Shown: one piece after another, positions 16,285 through 24,024 of the stretch
Layout of the letters: every line of letters begins with the position of its first letter
Position numbering within the stretch: the stretch's first letter is position 1
Assembly (NCBI RefSeq): GCF_001305965.1
Contig: NZ_JXQC01000003.1
Coordinates: 1,436,905 to 1,500,904, forward strand
Reading direction: 5' to 3'
Source of the DNA: Erythrobacter sp. SG61-1L
Lineage (GTDB): Bacteria; Pseudomonadota; Alphaproteobacteria; Sphingomonadales; Sphingomonadaceae
DNA length: 64,000 bases
Program-made: the position numbers and the translations under genes
Notes under the pieces: generated by a model
What the model saw: the letters and a program-made list of their open reading frames with translations, nothing else
Told to the model about the DNA's origin: nothing
Database searches by the model: none

Positions 16285-16793
16285 GGCTGCGGCCCACAGC
16301 CATTCTGGCAACGCTGCTGGCGGCGGGGTTTGCAGCCCCGCTGCTGGCGGTGGAGCCGCCTCCGCCCGAAACCTTCCCGATGGAACCGGCTGACGACGCA
16401 GCCGCTTTCGCCGCTGCCGGCTTCAAGCTGACCAACGGCGACTGGCACGGTTGCGACGATCCGGGCACGGCAGCCTATGCCCCCGGCCAGATCGAGCAGG
16501 TGGCGGACTTCAATGGCGATGGCCAACCCGAGGCGGTCATCACCGAGAGCAGCAGCTTCTGCTACGGCTTTACCGGGCAAGGCTATTTTCTGGTCAGCCG
16601 CAATGCCTCCGGTCAGTGGAAGCTGATGGATCAGGGCATCGGCATATTGCGGGCGCTGGAAGCGCGCGGCGCGGGTAACTGGCCGGATCTGGAAGTGGGC
16701 TGCCCGGGCTTCTGCTTCCCGGTACTGCGGTGGAATGGTTCGACCTACGAACCGCATCGCAACGAATATGAGGGCAAGGCCTGCACTCCCTGA
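16281..16793 (+). CDS. Secreted FG-GAP/VCBS-like protein, unknown
   Basis: The 170-residue protein begins at a GTG overlapping the previous stop codon, which gives a clean signal peptide (VRLRPTAILATLLAAGFAAP). The mature part holds VADFNGDGQPEAVITE, the DxNxDG calcium-loop pattern of FG-GAP/VCBS repeat proteins, and four cysteines (one in WHGCDDPG, one in SSSFCYG, two in VGCPGFCFP) that could form disulfides in the periplasm. Function is unknown; coupling with the coiled-coil protein upstream suggests a joint envelope role. Confidence 0.75.
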   Translation: MRLRPTAILATLLAAGFAAPLLAVEPPPPETFPMEPADDAAAFAAAGFKLTNGDWHGCDDPGTAAYAPGQIEQVADFNGDGQPEAVITESSSFCYGFTGQGYFLVSRNASGQWKLMDQGIGILRALEARGAGNWPDLEVGCPGFCFPVLRWNGSTYEPHRNEYEGKACTP

Positions 16794-16905
16794 GCTGCCC
16801 CGCTCCAGTTTCGGTCACCCCTTGTTCAGTCGACGATTTGCAGGCATGCCCGAAACTTTGATTTCGGGCGCAACCATCTCGCGCCTGCAACAGGAGATAA
16901 GCCCG

Positions 16906-19083
16906 ATGAAGACCCGCCTGCTTGCCGCCACTGCCCCCATCGTTCTTGGCGCAGCGGCTCTTGCCGGATGCGCCGGAACGGGCAATGCCGAAACCGTGAA
17001 CAGCACCACCAGGACTCCGCAGGCCAAGATCCCGCAGGCCACCGGCTATTTCGCGCAGGAATCCACCCTGCCCTTCCACGCCCCGGATTTCACCAAGTTC
17101 AAGGACGAGGATTTCCGCAGCGCGCTGGAACAGGGCATTGCGATCCAGCTGGCCGAGATCGACGCGATTGCGAACAATCCCGAAGCGCCCACTTTCGACA
17201 ACACTTTGGTGGCCATGCAGCGTTCGGGCCAGATGTTCCTGCGCGCCTATCACCCCTTTGGCCAGCTGACCTCGGCCAATACCAACGACACGCTGGATGC
17301 GATCGACAAGGATATCTCGTCCAAGCTGGCGGCGATGCAGGATGCGATCTACCTCAACGACAAGCTCTTCCAGCGAGTGAAGGCGGTATACGATAATCGC
17401 GCCGCCATGAGCATGACGGGCGAAGACGCGATGCTGCTGGAAACGGTCTATGCCGATTTCGTCCATGCGGGCGCTCTGCTCGACGCCAAGCAGAAGGAAG
17501 AGCTGAAGGCGATCAACGGCCGCCTTGCCGGGCTGGAAACCGAATTCTCCCAGAAGCTGACCGAAGGAACCGCCGCCAAGGCCCCGATCTTCGACAGCGC
17601 GGCCGAACTCGACGGGCTTTCGCCTGCGGAAATCGACGCGGCGGCCAAGCTGGCCACGGAAATGGGCCATCCGGGCAAATATGCCCTGGCGCTGATCAAC
17701 ACTACGCAGCAGCCGCAGCTCACCAACCTCAACAACCGCGCCAGCCGCGAGAAGCTGTTCAAGGCCAGCATCACCCGCACCTCCAGCGGCGACGAATATG
17801 ATCTGACCAGCACGATCGAGGAAATCGCCCAGCTTCGCGCCAACAAGGCCGCGCTGCTCGGCCAGCCGAATTATGCCGCCTTTGCCCTTTATGACCGCAT
17901 GGTGAAGGACCCGGCCAAGGCGATTTCCTTCATGCAGGATTTCGTGCCCGCCGTTGCCGCCACCCAGCAGCGCGAGCGCAAGATGCTGGAGGAAATGGCC
18001 GCATCGGAAGGGCAGAACATCAAGCTGGAACCGTGGGACTGGGCCTATTACGCAGAGAAGGTCCGCAAGGCCCGCTATGACATCGACGATGCGACGGTGA
18101 AGCCCTATTTCGACGTATGGAAGACGCTGGAAGACGGCGTATTCTTCGCCGCCAACAAGTTCTACGGCATCAGCTTCAAGCGCCGCACCGACATTCCCAC
18201 CTATCACCCGGACATGCGCGTCTACACTGTCTACGACAAGGACGGCAGCGAGATGGCGCTGTTCTATTTCGACCCCTTCGCCCGGCCCAACAAGCAGGGC
18301 GGCGCCTGGATGGGCAATTTCGTCGAGCAGTCATATCTGCTGGGCGACAAGCCGGTGATCTACAACACCCAGAACGTGACCCCGCCCGCACCGGGCGAGC
18401 CTGCGCTGGCCACGGCCGACGATGTGAACACCATGTTCCACGAATTCGGCCACGCGCTGCACGGCATCTTTGCCAGCCAGCAATATCCCGGCCTTTCAGG
18501 CACCAACACGGCGCGGGACTTTGTGGAATTTCCCAGCCAGTTCAACGAGAACTTCGCCTTTCTTCCGGAAGTTCTGAACAATTACGCCAAGCACTACAAG
18601 ACCGGGGAGACCATCCCGGCCGAGCTGGTGAAGAAGATCGAGGCGGCCAACAAGTTCAACCAGAGCCTGTCCTTCGGCGAGTTGCTGACCTCCGCCCTGC
18701 TCGACATGAAGTGGCACGATCTCACCCCGGCCAATGCCAAGGTGGATGCGGAGAGCTTCGAAAAGGCGGCGCTGGCGGAAATGGCGCCGCTGGACGCGAA
18801 CCTGATCCCGCCGCGTTATCGCTCGCCCTATTTCCGGCATATCTGGTCCAACGGCTATGGCGCCGGATATTATTCCTACATCTGGACCGAAATGCTGGCC
18901 CACGATGCGTGGGACTGGGTGGTGAAGAATGGCGGCCCCACCCGCGCCAATGGCGATCACGTGCGCGCCACCTTCCTCGGCCAGGGCCACACGAAGGATT
19001 ATGCGGACATGTATCGCGATTATTCCGGCCACGATCCGCAGATCGCCCCGATGCTCGAAGCACGCGGCCTCAGCGGGCAATAA
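16906..19083 (+). CDS. dcp: M3-family peptidyl-dipeptidase lipoprotein (Dcp-like)
   Basis: M3 metallopeptidases cut short peptides; Dcp removes C-terminal dipeptides. The 725-residue protein has the zinc motif HEFGH at residues 512-516 and the third ligand region DFVEFPSQ (Glu541), both intact, and the family length is right. Unlike cytosolic E. coli Dcp it carries a lipoprotein signal peptide with LAGC (Cys22), so it should act in the envelope, probably on imported or waste peptides. The start is the ATG with AGGAG upstream. It stands alone and ends at an inverted-repeat pair shared with the convergent btu operon. Oligopeptidase A specificity cannot be excluded. Confidence 0.92.
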   Translation: MKTRLLAATAPIVLGAAALAGCAGTGNAETVNSTTRTPQAKIPQATGYFAQESTLPFHAPDFTKFKDEDFRSALEQGIAIQLAEIDAIANNPEAPTFDNTLVAMQRSGQMFLRAYHPFGQLTSANTNDTLDAIDKDISSKLAAMQDAIYLNDKLFQRVKAVYDNRAAMSMTGEDAMLLETVYADFVHAGALLDAKQKEELKAINGRLAGLETEFSQKLTEGTAAKAPIFDSAAELDGLSPAEIDAAAKLATEMGHPGKYALALINTTQQPQLTNLNNRASREKLFKASITRTSSGDEYDLTSTIEEIAQLRANKAALLGQPNYAAFALYDRMVKDPAKAISFMQDFVPAVAATQQRERKMLEEMAASEGQNIKLEPWDWAYYAEKVRKARYDIDDATVKPYFDVWKTLEDGVFFAANKFYGISFKRRTDIPTYHPDMRVYTVYDKDGSEMALFYFDPFARPNKQGGAWMGNFVEQSYLLGDKPVIYNTQNVTPPAPGEPALATADDVNTMFHEFGHALHGIFASQQYPGLSGTNTARDFVEFPSQFNENFAFLPEVLNNYAKHYKTGETIPAELVKKIEAANKFNQSLSFGELLTSALLDMKWHDLTPANAKVDAESFEKAALAEMAPLDANLIPPRYRSPYFRHIWSNGYGAGYYSYIWTEMLAHDAWDWVVKNGGPTRANGDHVRATFLGQGHTKDYADMYRDYSGHDPQIAPMLEARGLSGQ

Positions 19084-19105
19084 GCCCTTCTGCTTCAGTG
19101 TTTGA

Positions 19106-19170
19106 TGAGTGAGCTCCTGCGCAAGCAGGAGCCCAATTCGCGATAGGCTCCTGCTTGCGCAGGAGCTCAC
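19106..19170. repeat. Head-to-head palindromic repeat pair (CTCCTGC family)
   Basis: GTGAGCTCCTGCGCAAGCAG at 19109 onward and its mirror image at 19146-19170 form two nested hairpins, each with its own CTCCTGC/GCAGGAG stem, and together a larger inverted repeat of about 62 bases. It sits between convergent genes and can act as a terminator for both. The same family recurs three times around the GIY-YIG gene at 33 kb. Confidence 0.85.
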
Positions 19171-19194
19171 GAAACGCCTGTGGTCGGCTCGATC

Positions 19195-19938
19195 CTATCC
19201 TACCGCCACCAGTGCCCGCGCGCCGGGCCGGCCCAGCCAGCGCGCGGTCACGCCCCAGACCCGGGCAATGCTGACATCGCTCAGCGCATCGTCCGGCAGG
19301 GCATCGGCCACCAGTTCCCCCTTGTCGAGCAGCAGCACCCGCTCAGCATGGTTCATCGCCAGCGCGAGATCGTGCAGCACCAGCACTACCCCGGCCCCGG
19401 CATCGGCCGCCTGCCGGAGCGTGGCCAGCAGACCGAGCTGATGCGCCAGATCGAGCGCGGCAAGCGGCTCGTCCGCCAATATCCAGTGCGGTTGCCCCGC
19501 CAGAACGCGCGCCAGCAGGGCCCGCGCCTTCTCCCCGCCTGAAAGGGTGGAAACCGGGCGCGCGGCAAGCCCTTCCAGATCGCAGGCCGCCAATGCAGCC
19601 TCGATTGCCTCGCTGTCAACATCGCCATGCGGCAGGCGGCCCACCGCGACGAGATTGCGCACGGACAGATCCCAGGCCACTTCCCCCGCCTGCGGCAGAT
19701 AGCCGACAGCCCGTGCCCGCTCGCGCGGATGGAGGCCAGCCAGCGGCGCATTGTCCAGCAGCACCTCGCCCGCCGTGGGTTTGGTCAGCCCGGCCAGAGC
19801 CGCGAGCAGAGTGGACTTGCCCGCCCCGTTCGGCCCGCAAATCGCAGTGACAGTGCCGGGGAGCAGGCCTGCCGTGACCTCGTGCAGAATATCGGCCTCA
19901 CCCAGCCGAACCGACAGTTTTTGTGCGGCGAGCTTCAT
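19195..19938 (-). CDS. btuD: Cobalamin/metal-chelate importer ATPase
   Basis: The 247-residue ATPase has Walker A GPNGAGKST (about residues 35-43), signature LSGGEKARALLA and Walker B WILADEPLAAL, followed by the H-loop LHDLALAM. It belongs to the FecE/BtuD group that powers vitamin B12, haem and siderophore import. Its ATG overlaps the permease stop codon (ATGA). The cobalamin riboswitch at the head of the operon argues for corrinoid import over iron chelates. It is the last gene of the three and ends near the repeat pair shared with the convergent peptidase gene. Confidence 0.88.
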   Translation of the reverse strand: MKLAAQKLSVRLGEADILHEVTAGLLPGTVTAICGPNGAGKSTLLAALAGLTKPTAGEVLLDNAPLAGLHPRERARAVGYLPQAGEVAWDLSVRNLVAVGRLPHGDVDSEAIEAALAACDLEGLAARPVSTLSGGEKARALLARVLAGQPHWILADEPLAALDLAHQLGLLATLRQAADAGAGVVLVLHDLALAMNHAERVLLLDKGELVADALPDDALSDVSIARVWGVTARWLGRPGARALVAVG

Positions 19939-20888
19939 GCCAGCCCCCTTCTCATCTTCAGCAGCAAGGCGAGGAAGAACGGCGCGCCGATCAGGCTGAG
20001 GGCAATGCCCAGCCGCAATTCAGTGACCAACGGCAGGATACGGCACAGGCAATCGGCCACCAGCACCAGCAAGGCCCCCGCCAGCGCACTTGGCAGGATC
20101 AGCGAACTGGGCCGCCGGTCGGTCAGCGGGCGGACCAGATGCGGCACGATCAGCCCGACAAAGCCGACGATCCCGGCCACGGCCACACCCGATCCCACGG
20201 TCAGGCCCACACCCGCCACCAGCAATAGCTGCAACCGCGCCGGGTTTACGCCCAGCGAGCGCGCCGCCGCCTCGCCCAGTGTCAGTGCATCGAGCGAAGG
20301 CCCTGCCAGCCGCAACAGCGCTATCCCGACAAGAGTGAGCGGCGCGGCGATCCACACATCGGCCCAGCTCCGGTCGGTCAGCGCGCCCATCAGCCATGTG
20401 ACGATTTCACTCATGGCAAAGGCGTTGGGGGCAAGGCTGATGACCAGCGAGGTGAGCGCGCCCGCAAGGCTGGCGATCATCATCCCGGCCAGAGTGAACA
20501 ACCCGATCCCGCCGCTACGCCCGGCGATCAGCACCAGCAGCATCATGGCCCCGGCCGCACCGGCCAGCGCGAAGGCGGGCAGCAGCCAGACCGAGGCCGC
20601 ATAGCCGAACAGCAGGCTCACCACCGCGCCAAGGGCCGCACCCGGCGCAATGCCGAACAGGCCCGGATCGGCCAGCGGATTGCGCAGATAGCCTTGCATG
20701 GCCGCCCCGGCTGCACCCAACCCGCCGCCGATGACGAGCGCAAGCACGGCGCGCGGCAGGCGCAGTTCCATCAGGATCAGGGCCGCATTGGGCGTTGTCG
20801 CCGGGTCGATCCAGACACGGCCTGCGAGGAGCGAGAGCGGGATCATGACCGCCAGCGCGAGGAGCAACAGTGTCACAGGGCGGCTCAT
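19935..20888 (-). CDS. btuC: FecCD/BtuC-type permease
   Basis: The 317-residue inner-membrane protein has about nine to ten hydrophobic segments and the family marks LRLPRAVLALVIGGGLGAAG near residue 43, RNPLADPGLFGIAPGAA, and VGFVGLIVPHLVR near residue 230. These define the FecCD/BtuC permease family, which works as a dimer with two ATPase subunits. Both junctions are four-base ATGA overlaps (with the binding-protein gene upstream and the ATPase downstream), so the three are made in fixed proportion. Substrate assignment to cobalamin comes from the riboswitch. Confidence 0.9.
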   Translation of the reverse strand: MSRPVTLLLLALAVMIPLSLLAGRVWIDPATTPNAALILMELRLPRAVLALVIGGGLGAAGAAMQGYLRNPLADPGLFGIAPGAALGAVVSLLFGYAASVWLLPAFALAGAAGAMMLLVLIAGRSGGIGLFTLAGMMIASLAGALTSLVISLAPNAFAMSEIVTWLMGALTDRSWADVWIAAPLTLVGIALLRLAGPSLDALTLGEAAARSLGVNPARLQLLLVAGVGLTVGSGVAVAGIVGFVGLIVPHLVRPLTDRRPSSLILPSALAGALLVLVADCLCRILPLVTELRLGIALSLIGAPFFLALLLKMRRGLA

Positions 20889-21811
20889 ATCTGCCCCCGC
20901 TTACGAGTGCCCTTCGACAAGCTCAGGATGAACGGGTCTTTTTCGGACCGCCCCAACGCCGCTCGTGCTGAGCCTGTCGAAGCACGCGCCCCGACCGTGG
21001 CCCTCACTTCGCTCAGCCGCTTTGCCGCCCGCAGGATGGTCGGTCCGCCACAATAGAGCAGCGAGGGATCGAGCCTCTCGTAACGGGTGCCCTTGAGCTG
21101 CCCGAGCGCCGGATGGCTCAGCGCGCGTTCCCCGCCAGCCGCCAGCACCAGCGAAGGCGGATCGGCCAGCACCTGCTCCAGCGGCAGATAGGCGCCCTGC
21201 CCCAGCCCGCGCGTGGCGGCATGACTGGAAAAGCCGGTGCGCGCCAGCAGATCGGCAATCAGGCTGTCCGGCCCGGCGACGATCCCGCCCTGCTGCCACA
21301 CCAGCGCATCGACCGGCGCAGAACCGACAGGTGCGCGCGCCTGGTCCAGCGCAGCCTCGATCCGGGCAACCAGAGCCTCGCCCTGCGCCGGGCGACCGGC
21401 CAGAGCAGCAAGCTGGCGCACCTGCGCCTCGCTCCCGGCAACATCATGCGCGACATCAAGCGTTTGCACGCGAATGCCTTGCCGCTCGAATGCGCGGCGG
21501 GTCGCGCCGGGCAGGAAACTGCCTGCCACAACCACGTCCGGCCTGAGGGCAAACACTTCCTCCGCCGTGCCGCCGGTGGCGGCGAAGCGGCGCGCCGTGG
21601 CAAGGTCCATCGAAGTGGCGCGCGGATCGTGGCTATAGTGCGAAATGGCCAGCAACTGGCCCGGCGCGGCAACTTCCGCCAGGATCGCATCGCTACAGGG
21701 ATTGAGCGAAACGATGGTCGGGCCGCTCGCTGAATGGCCACTGCGCTGCGCAGGCGCGCAGCCACCAAGGCCAGCCATAATCGCAAATAATACAAGATAG
21801 TTAGGCACCAT
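20885..21811 (-). CDS. btuF: Cobalamin-type periplasmic binding lipoprotein
   Basis: The protein (308 residues from this start) shows the helical-backbone binding-protein fold: PTIVSLNPCSDAILAEV, ALRPDVVVAGSF and DALVWQQGG. It delivers ligand to the BtuC-type permease. It opens with a short hydrophobic segment and GLGGC, a plausible lipobox. The start is uncertain: GGGAGGT lies only one base before this ATG, so the next codon, GTG at 21808, may be used. The last 40 or so residues (RASTGSARAALG and FILSLSKG) are encoded by a palindromic repeat pair and are unlikely to belong to the original fold. A cobalamin riboswitch lies upstream. Confidence 0.82.
   Translation of the reverse strand: MVPNYLVLFAIMAGLGGCAPAQRSGHSASGPTIVSLNPCSDAILAEVAAPGQLLAISHYSHDPRATSMDLATARRFAATGGTAEEVFALRPDVVVAGSFLPGATRRAFERQGIRVQTLDVAHDVAGSEAQVRQLAALAGRPAQGEALVARIEAALDQARAPVGSAPVDALVWQQGGIVAGPDSLIADLLARTGFSSHAATRGLGQGAYLPLEQVLADPPSLVLAAGGERALSHPALGQLKGTRYERLDPSLLYCGGPTILRAAKRLSEVRATVGARASTGSARAALGRSEKDPFILSLSKGTRKRGQI
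20910..20986. repeat. Palindromic repeat pair inside btuF 3' end (TTCGACA family)
   Basis: CTTCGACAAGCTCAGGATGA at 20912 onward and the inverted match at about 20963-20984 (which reads CTTCGACAGGCTCAGCACGA on the minus strand) form an imperfect inverted pair. This is a widespread intergenic repeat type in proteobacteria; here it is inside the coding frame and supplies the C-terminal tail of the binding protein. Confidence 0.85.
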
Positions 21812-21921
21812 ACCTCCCGCCGCGACACAAGTGCCGTCCATGGCGAAAGGCGCGCGCCGGTTTCCCGGCACAGGCCAGTGCGCTTGCCATCGGTACACCC
21901 CGCCCGTGGCCGAACGACGCG

Positions 21922-22105
21922 TAACAGGCAGGTCTCCTGGCTCGCCGGATCACAGCTTTCGCGCCCGCCTTCCCGCTGCCTTCAAGAAGGCAGCAGTGGC
22001 ATGATGAGCGCGCGGCTCCCCGGTCACAGTTGCGGGGGCAGCGCAGGATTCGGGTTCCCCCTCACCTGCTTCCCTCTTCGGCCCGCTCTCGCGGGCAACC
22101 TATGA
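21922..22105 (-). promoter_or_regulatory. Cobalamin riboswitch
   Basis: On the minus strand the stretch contains CTGCCCCCGCAACTGTGACC, then GCCACTGCTGCC with GGGAAGGCGGGCG, and closes with the B12 box GAGCCAGGAGACCTGCC (21926-21943). These are the conserved blocks of the adenosylcobalamin aptamer in the right order. It ends about 110 bases before the binding-protein start, so it should shut off the btuFCD-like operon when cobalamin is plentiful. Confidence 0.95.
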
Positions 22106-22290
22106 CGCAGGCCATGCGATAGGCCGCCGGAATGACAGCCGCAAGCACCGCGCTTACCCAATGTTCAGCACTTAACCTTTATGCGCGCGCTGTACCGCTT
22201 CGGCACGAACCGGATTTCGCGGCTGCGAAAGCCCCGCTTTGCCGATACGCGCCAAGGCGCGATTTCACAGCCTGCCCCTGAAAGATCTTT

Positions 22291-23427
22291 TTGACCGCTA
22301 CTGCTGCCCTTCCCGTCACGGATACCGCCAGCCCCCGCAATTTCCTGCGGGCGAAGCCGCGCGCCACCAAAGGCTGGGCGCATGGCTGGCGGCGATTTGC
22401 GGCGCTGGCACTGGCGCTGGGCGTTCCTGCCATGGCCGCGCCTGCCGAGTGGCGCAGCCTCGATCTGTTCGGCAGCGAGGAAGCAAAGGCGGCCAGCCCG
22501 ATGGGCTTCGAAGTGGCAGGGGAGAGCTTTCCCGGCTCTGCCTTCTATTACCTTGCCGACGAACCTTCCGCCTATGCCGCGGCGCCTGTTGGAGGCACCT
22601 TCACCCTGGCCGGCCCGAATGCCGCCGACGATGCATTCGGGCCAGCCGCACGGCCAATCGCCAATGCGGGCAGCGCCATCGACAAGGCGCGCGCGCTGCA
22701 ATGCATGACCATGGCGATCTATTACGAAGCCGCCACGGAATCCGATGCCGGCCAGCGTGCCGTGGCGCAGGTCGTGCTCAACCGCGTGGCCCATCCCGCC
22801 TATCCCAACACAGTCTGCGGCGTGGTCTTCCAGGGTTCGGAACGGTCGACCGGGTGCCAGTTCAGCTTCACCTGCGACGGCTCGCTCGCCCGCGCGCCCG
22901 CGCGCAAGTTCTGGGACCGGGCGCAGCGCGTGGCGATGGCATCGCTTGCCGGGTCCGTCTATCGCCCGGTCGGCCTCGCAACCCATTACCACACGGTGCA
23001 GATCCATCCCTATTGGGCGGACAGCCTGAACAATATCACCACCATCGGCGCGCACACCTTCTATCGCTGGCGCGGCGCGGCGGGCCTGCCTGCCGCTTTC
23101 ACTCAGGCCTATTTCGGGGCCGAGCCGCTGCCCCAGCGCCATCGCCCGACGGCCACGCCCGACGCGGCATCGCTGGCCGACCCGCTCGAGCTGGCCCGCC
23201 GTTACGAAGCCACTCTGGTGGCCGCGCAACCGGCCACCCCCGTTGCCACCACGCGCGGCGCAGCGGGAAGCAACGCCCAGCCTGCCCAGAAGCTTCCCGC
23301 CCCGACCTATTCGACCGAAATCGAGGCACGCGGCGGCGAAACGCTTTATTCCGGCAACCGCCTGCCCGGCGGCGGCGAGGTGAAGAGCCAGTATTCCCAA
23401 TCCGGCCAGTGGATAGGGCGCCCCTGA
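22291..23427 (+). CDS. SleB-type cell wall hydrolase
   Basis: The 378-residue protein contains the Hydrolase_2 (SleB/CwlJ) domain: CMTMAIYYEAATESDAGQRA near residue 134, VAQVVLNRVAHPAYPNTVCG, QFSFTCDGS and the later THYHT. SleB-type enzymes cut peptidoglycan glycan strands. The N-terminus has a basic stretch followed by a hydrophobic segment (FAALALALGVPAMAAP), so it is secreted or membrane-anchored. No ATG or GTG start precedes the signal; TTG at 22291 is the only suitable start and its ribosome site (GAAAGA) is weak. A Pro/Ala-rich C-terminal tail follows the domain. It is divergent from the cobalamin operon. Confidence 0.85.
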   Translation: MTATAALPVTDTASPRNFLRAKPRATKGWAHGWRRFAALALALGVPAMAAPAEWRSLDLFGSEEAKAASPMGFEVAGESFPGSAFYYLADEPSAYAAAPVGGTFTLAGPNAADDAFGPAARPIANAGSAIDKARALQCMTMAIYYEAATESDAGQRAVAQVVLNRVAHPAYPNTVCGVVFQGSERSTGCQFSFTCDGSLARAPARKFWDRAQRVAMASLAGSVYRPVGLATHYHTVQIHPYWADSLNNITTIGAHTFYRWRGAAGLPAAFTQAYFGAEPLPQRHRPTATPDAASLADPLELARRYEATLVAAQPATPVATTRGAAGSNAQPAQKLPAPTYSTEIEARGGETLYSGNRLPGGGEVKSQYSQSGQWIGRP

Positions 23428-23592
23428 CGCGCGACGAGGCGTTACCCCTCGGGAATCCTCCGCTTTCAAAGGTTTACAGGCTGGAAACCATGCGCGGGAA
23501 CGAAGGCTTCAACTTGCCCGGCTAAACCGCTTGCACGTTGAGCGTCCGGCACATGGACGGGGCGCCGCCGGGATGATGAAGGTTCCTGCATT

Positions 23593-23958
23593 ATGACGAT
23601 CCATTTCGCCGCCGCAGAAGGCCGGTTGCTTCCCAATCTTAACACCGTGCGTGCCCGCGCCACGATGGGCCGCCCGGCCAATGACAATATCGCCCTGCGC
23701 CCCGATGCAGCGCGCGATTCCGCTGCTGACCCTGTGGCAGAACGTGCGATCCTGCACGCGGCGCTGCGCCAGTTTGCCCAGCATGGAATCGGTGCGGCCG
23801 ATCATGCCCGCAATCAGGCCGAACGCGCCTTTTTCTCAGGCGACCGGGAGACCTATCGCTGGTGGCTGGGCGTCTGCCGCACACTGGACCGGCGCATGGC
23901 GGCCCGCCTTGCCAGTCAGGCTGGTGAATTCGAAGGTGTTAATCCTCCACGCCGATAA
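23593..23958 (+). CDS. Hypothetical protein
   Basis: The 121-residue soluble protein contains RPANDNIALRPD early and a helical, Arg/Ala-rich second half (AERAILHAALRQFAQHG, YRWWLGVCRTLDRRMAARLA). There is no signal peptide, membrane segment or known motif. The ATG has GAAGG about eleven bases upstream. It lies between the cell-wall hydrolase and the GGDEF-EAL gene on the same strand with gaps of 165 and 66 bases. I do not recognise the family. Confidence 0.65.
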   Translation: MTIHFAAAEGRLLPNLNTVRARATMGRPANDNIALRPDAARDSAADPVAERAILHAALRQFAQHGIGAADHARNQAERAFFSGDRETYRWWLGVCRTLDRRMAARLASQAGEFEGVNPPRR

Positions 23959-24024
23959 ATCCCACAGGGGCTGGTAAGGATCGCCTTAACCATTCAGTGA
24001 CCTCTTCTCGCTATTCCCGAAGGC

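Noticed and set aside
16594-18207. 537-codon minus-strand frame opposite the M3 peptidase
   Set aside because: It is an antisense shadow. The plus strand has the intact HEFGH enzyme with signal peptide and ribosome site.
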